Part shown: one piece after another, positions 31,394 through 32,071 of the stretch
Layout of the letters: every line of letters starts with the position of its first letter
Numbering within the stretch: position 1 is the stretch's first letter
From: TA-21 sp035620895
GTDB lineage: Archaea > Thermoproteota > Nitrososphaeria > Nitrososphaerales > Nitrososphaeraceae
Assembly: GCA_035620895.1 (NCBI GenBank)
Contig: DASPFY010000043.1
Span: 1 to 32,071, forward strand
Direction of reading: 5' to 3'
DNA length: 32,071 bases
Translations under genes and position numbers: made by a program
Notes under the pieces: generated by a model
Told to the model about the DNA's origin: nothing
Databases searched by the model: none
Seen by the model: the letters and a program-made list of their open reading frames with translations, nothing else

Positions 31394-32071
31394 TTAATTG
31401 GGAATAATTTTATGAATCATTGCCCCTTCATCTTGAGCTGAAAGTACATACAAATAACCATCTGGTCCTATTTCCATATCCGTAATTCTGCCAAATCCAT
31501 TTGCAAAAGTCACATCTGTTAATTCTCTAAAATTGTTGGCTATCTTATCTTCAAGAGAATCATGCAATTGTAATCCAGTTCTTTCCTCATCCAAATCAAA
31601 ATTGTAAATGCTGCCAGTATTGGCATCCCCCACAAATATATCATTCCTATATTGAGTACCGAGCTTGTCAGAATTTAGAAATTTTATTGCTGTTGGAGCA
31701 ACGGGAGGAATCCACATGAATTCTGGAGAACTATACTTGCCCTTACCATCAAAATCTACTAGACCTTGTGGATTCAATGATAGTTCTCCCTTTTCATCAA
31801 AATTTGGTTTCCATATACCTTGAACACCAACCCATCCACTGTTAAATCCAAGTTCTACCAAATTTATTTCGTCTCCGTAGTGCGGCCCATTCTCCGAGTC
31901 CCATAAATTACCAGTTATTGGGTCCCAATCAATTCCAAAACTATTTCTTATCCCATAAGCATAATACAAATTCAACGGAAAGCTGTCTCCAAGTATTCCT
32001 TTTCCCACAACCTCTCCATCTTGAGTAACCCTAAGTATCCCACTTCGTCCATCAGGATAACTTCCATTTTG
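31394..32071 (-). CDS. PQQ-type glucose/sorbosone dehydrogenase family protein (partial)
   Basis: C-terminal 225 residues; the frame is open through the right edge, so the start lies outside. Family blocks seen: PDGRSGILRVTQDG, YYAYGIRNSFGIDWDPITGN, SENGPHYGDEINLVELGFN, SGWVGVQGIW, and the last blade DMEIGPDGYLYVLSAQDEG. It is clearly paralogous to the protein at 2161-3450, sharing GILGDS-PL, YAYGIRNSFG, GNLWD-ENGP and FVGD near its end. The His-containing active-site block would lie beyond the window. Probably exported like its paralogue. Confidence 0.85.
   Translation of the reverse strand, partial: QNGSYPDGRSGILRVTQDGEVVGKGILGDSFPLNLYYAYGIRNSFGIDWDPITGNLWDSENGPHYGDEINLVELGFNSGWVGVQGIWKPNFDEKGELSLNPQGLVDFDGKGKYSSPEFMWIPPVAPTAIKFLNSDKLGTQYRNDIFVGDANTGSIYNFDLDEERTGLQLHDSLEDKIANNFRELTDVTFANGFGRITDMEIGPDGYLYVLSAQDEGAMIHKIIPN

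Noticed and set aside
28344..32071. Integrated element bounded by a repeat of the tRNA-Ala 3' end
   Set aside because: No second copy of the tRNA 3' end, no integrase and no transposase are visible in the window, so an element boundary cannot be claimed.
1..32071. CRISPR arrays or insertion sequences
   Set aside because: No regularly spaced repeats and no transposase-like frames were seen on either strand; the only tandem repeats are the promoter duplication, the RTX repeats and the Asn-Met hexamers.

Overview
The window looks like chromosomal DNA of an ammonia-oxidising archaeon of the Nitrososphaerales (Thaumarchaeota), perhaps close to Nitrosocosmicus. The genus is an inference from gene content and low GC, not a search result. 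The signs are an archaeal complex I subunit N, a Dps-like thioferritin, an archaemetzincin, a CopC-CopD fusion, a C2H2 mini-zinc-finger, TATA boxes about 25-30 bases ahead of leaderless starts, and many small secreted or membrane proteins with little or no known function.

Layout. 1-817 is the 3' end of nuoN. 885-9740 is mixed housekeeping and secreted genes: a phosphoribosyltransferase, a zinc finger, a PQQ-type sugar dehydrogenase, a Dps-like ferritin, secreted C1q-like, CHRD and Ig-like proteins, and an ABC1/UbiB-type kinase. 9875-14671 holds a split-barrel flavin/F420-type protein behind a duplicated promoter, an RTX-repeat secreted protein, very small membrane or secreted proteins, a frameshifted zinc-ribbon pseudogene and a YtkA-like gene cut by an in-frame stop. 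14764-24292 is dominated by exported proteins: an NHL propeller, YtkA-like proteins, a CopC-CopD-propeller fusion of about 1000 residues, and two paralogous helical proteins, one His/Glu-rich and one Met-rich. 24531-28080 holds regulators (an HTH gene with an in-frame stop, and a membrane protein/tandem winged-helix pair) and MsrB. 28271-28343 is tRNA-Ala(CGC). It is followed by a gene-poor stretch with unrecognised ORFs (28344-30587), then archaemetzincin and a second, partial sugar dehydrogenase running off the right edge.

The most interesting unit is 16557-24292. Five exported proteins there have a plausible signal-peptidase site directly before a histidine, so each mature protein could begin with His. 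This is the copper-ligand arrangement of CopC and the PmoB/AmoB type. With the CopC DxH motif, the CopD membrane domain and the Met- and His-rich tails, it suggests a surface copper capture and delivery system, as expected in an organism dependent on copper ammonia monooxygenase.

A second theme is interrupted genes. Three otherwise coherent reading frames contain one in-frame stop (TGA near 24792, TAA near 14273, TAA near 16205) and a fourth is frameshifted (12314-12578). Either this region is decaying, the sequence carries errors, or some stops are read through. Several genes below about 60 codons were found by direct translation.
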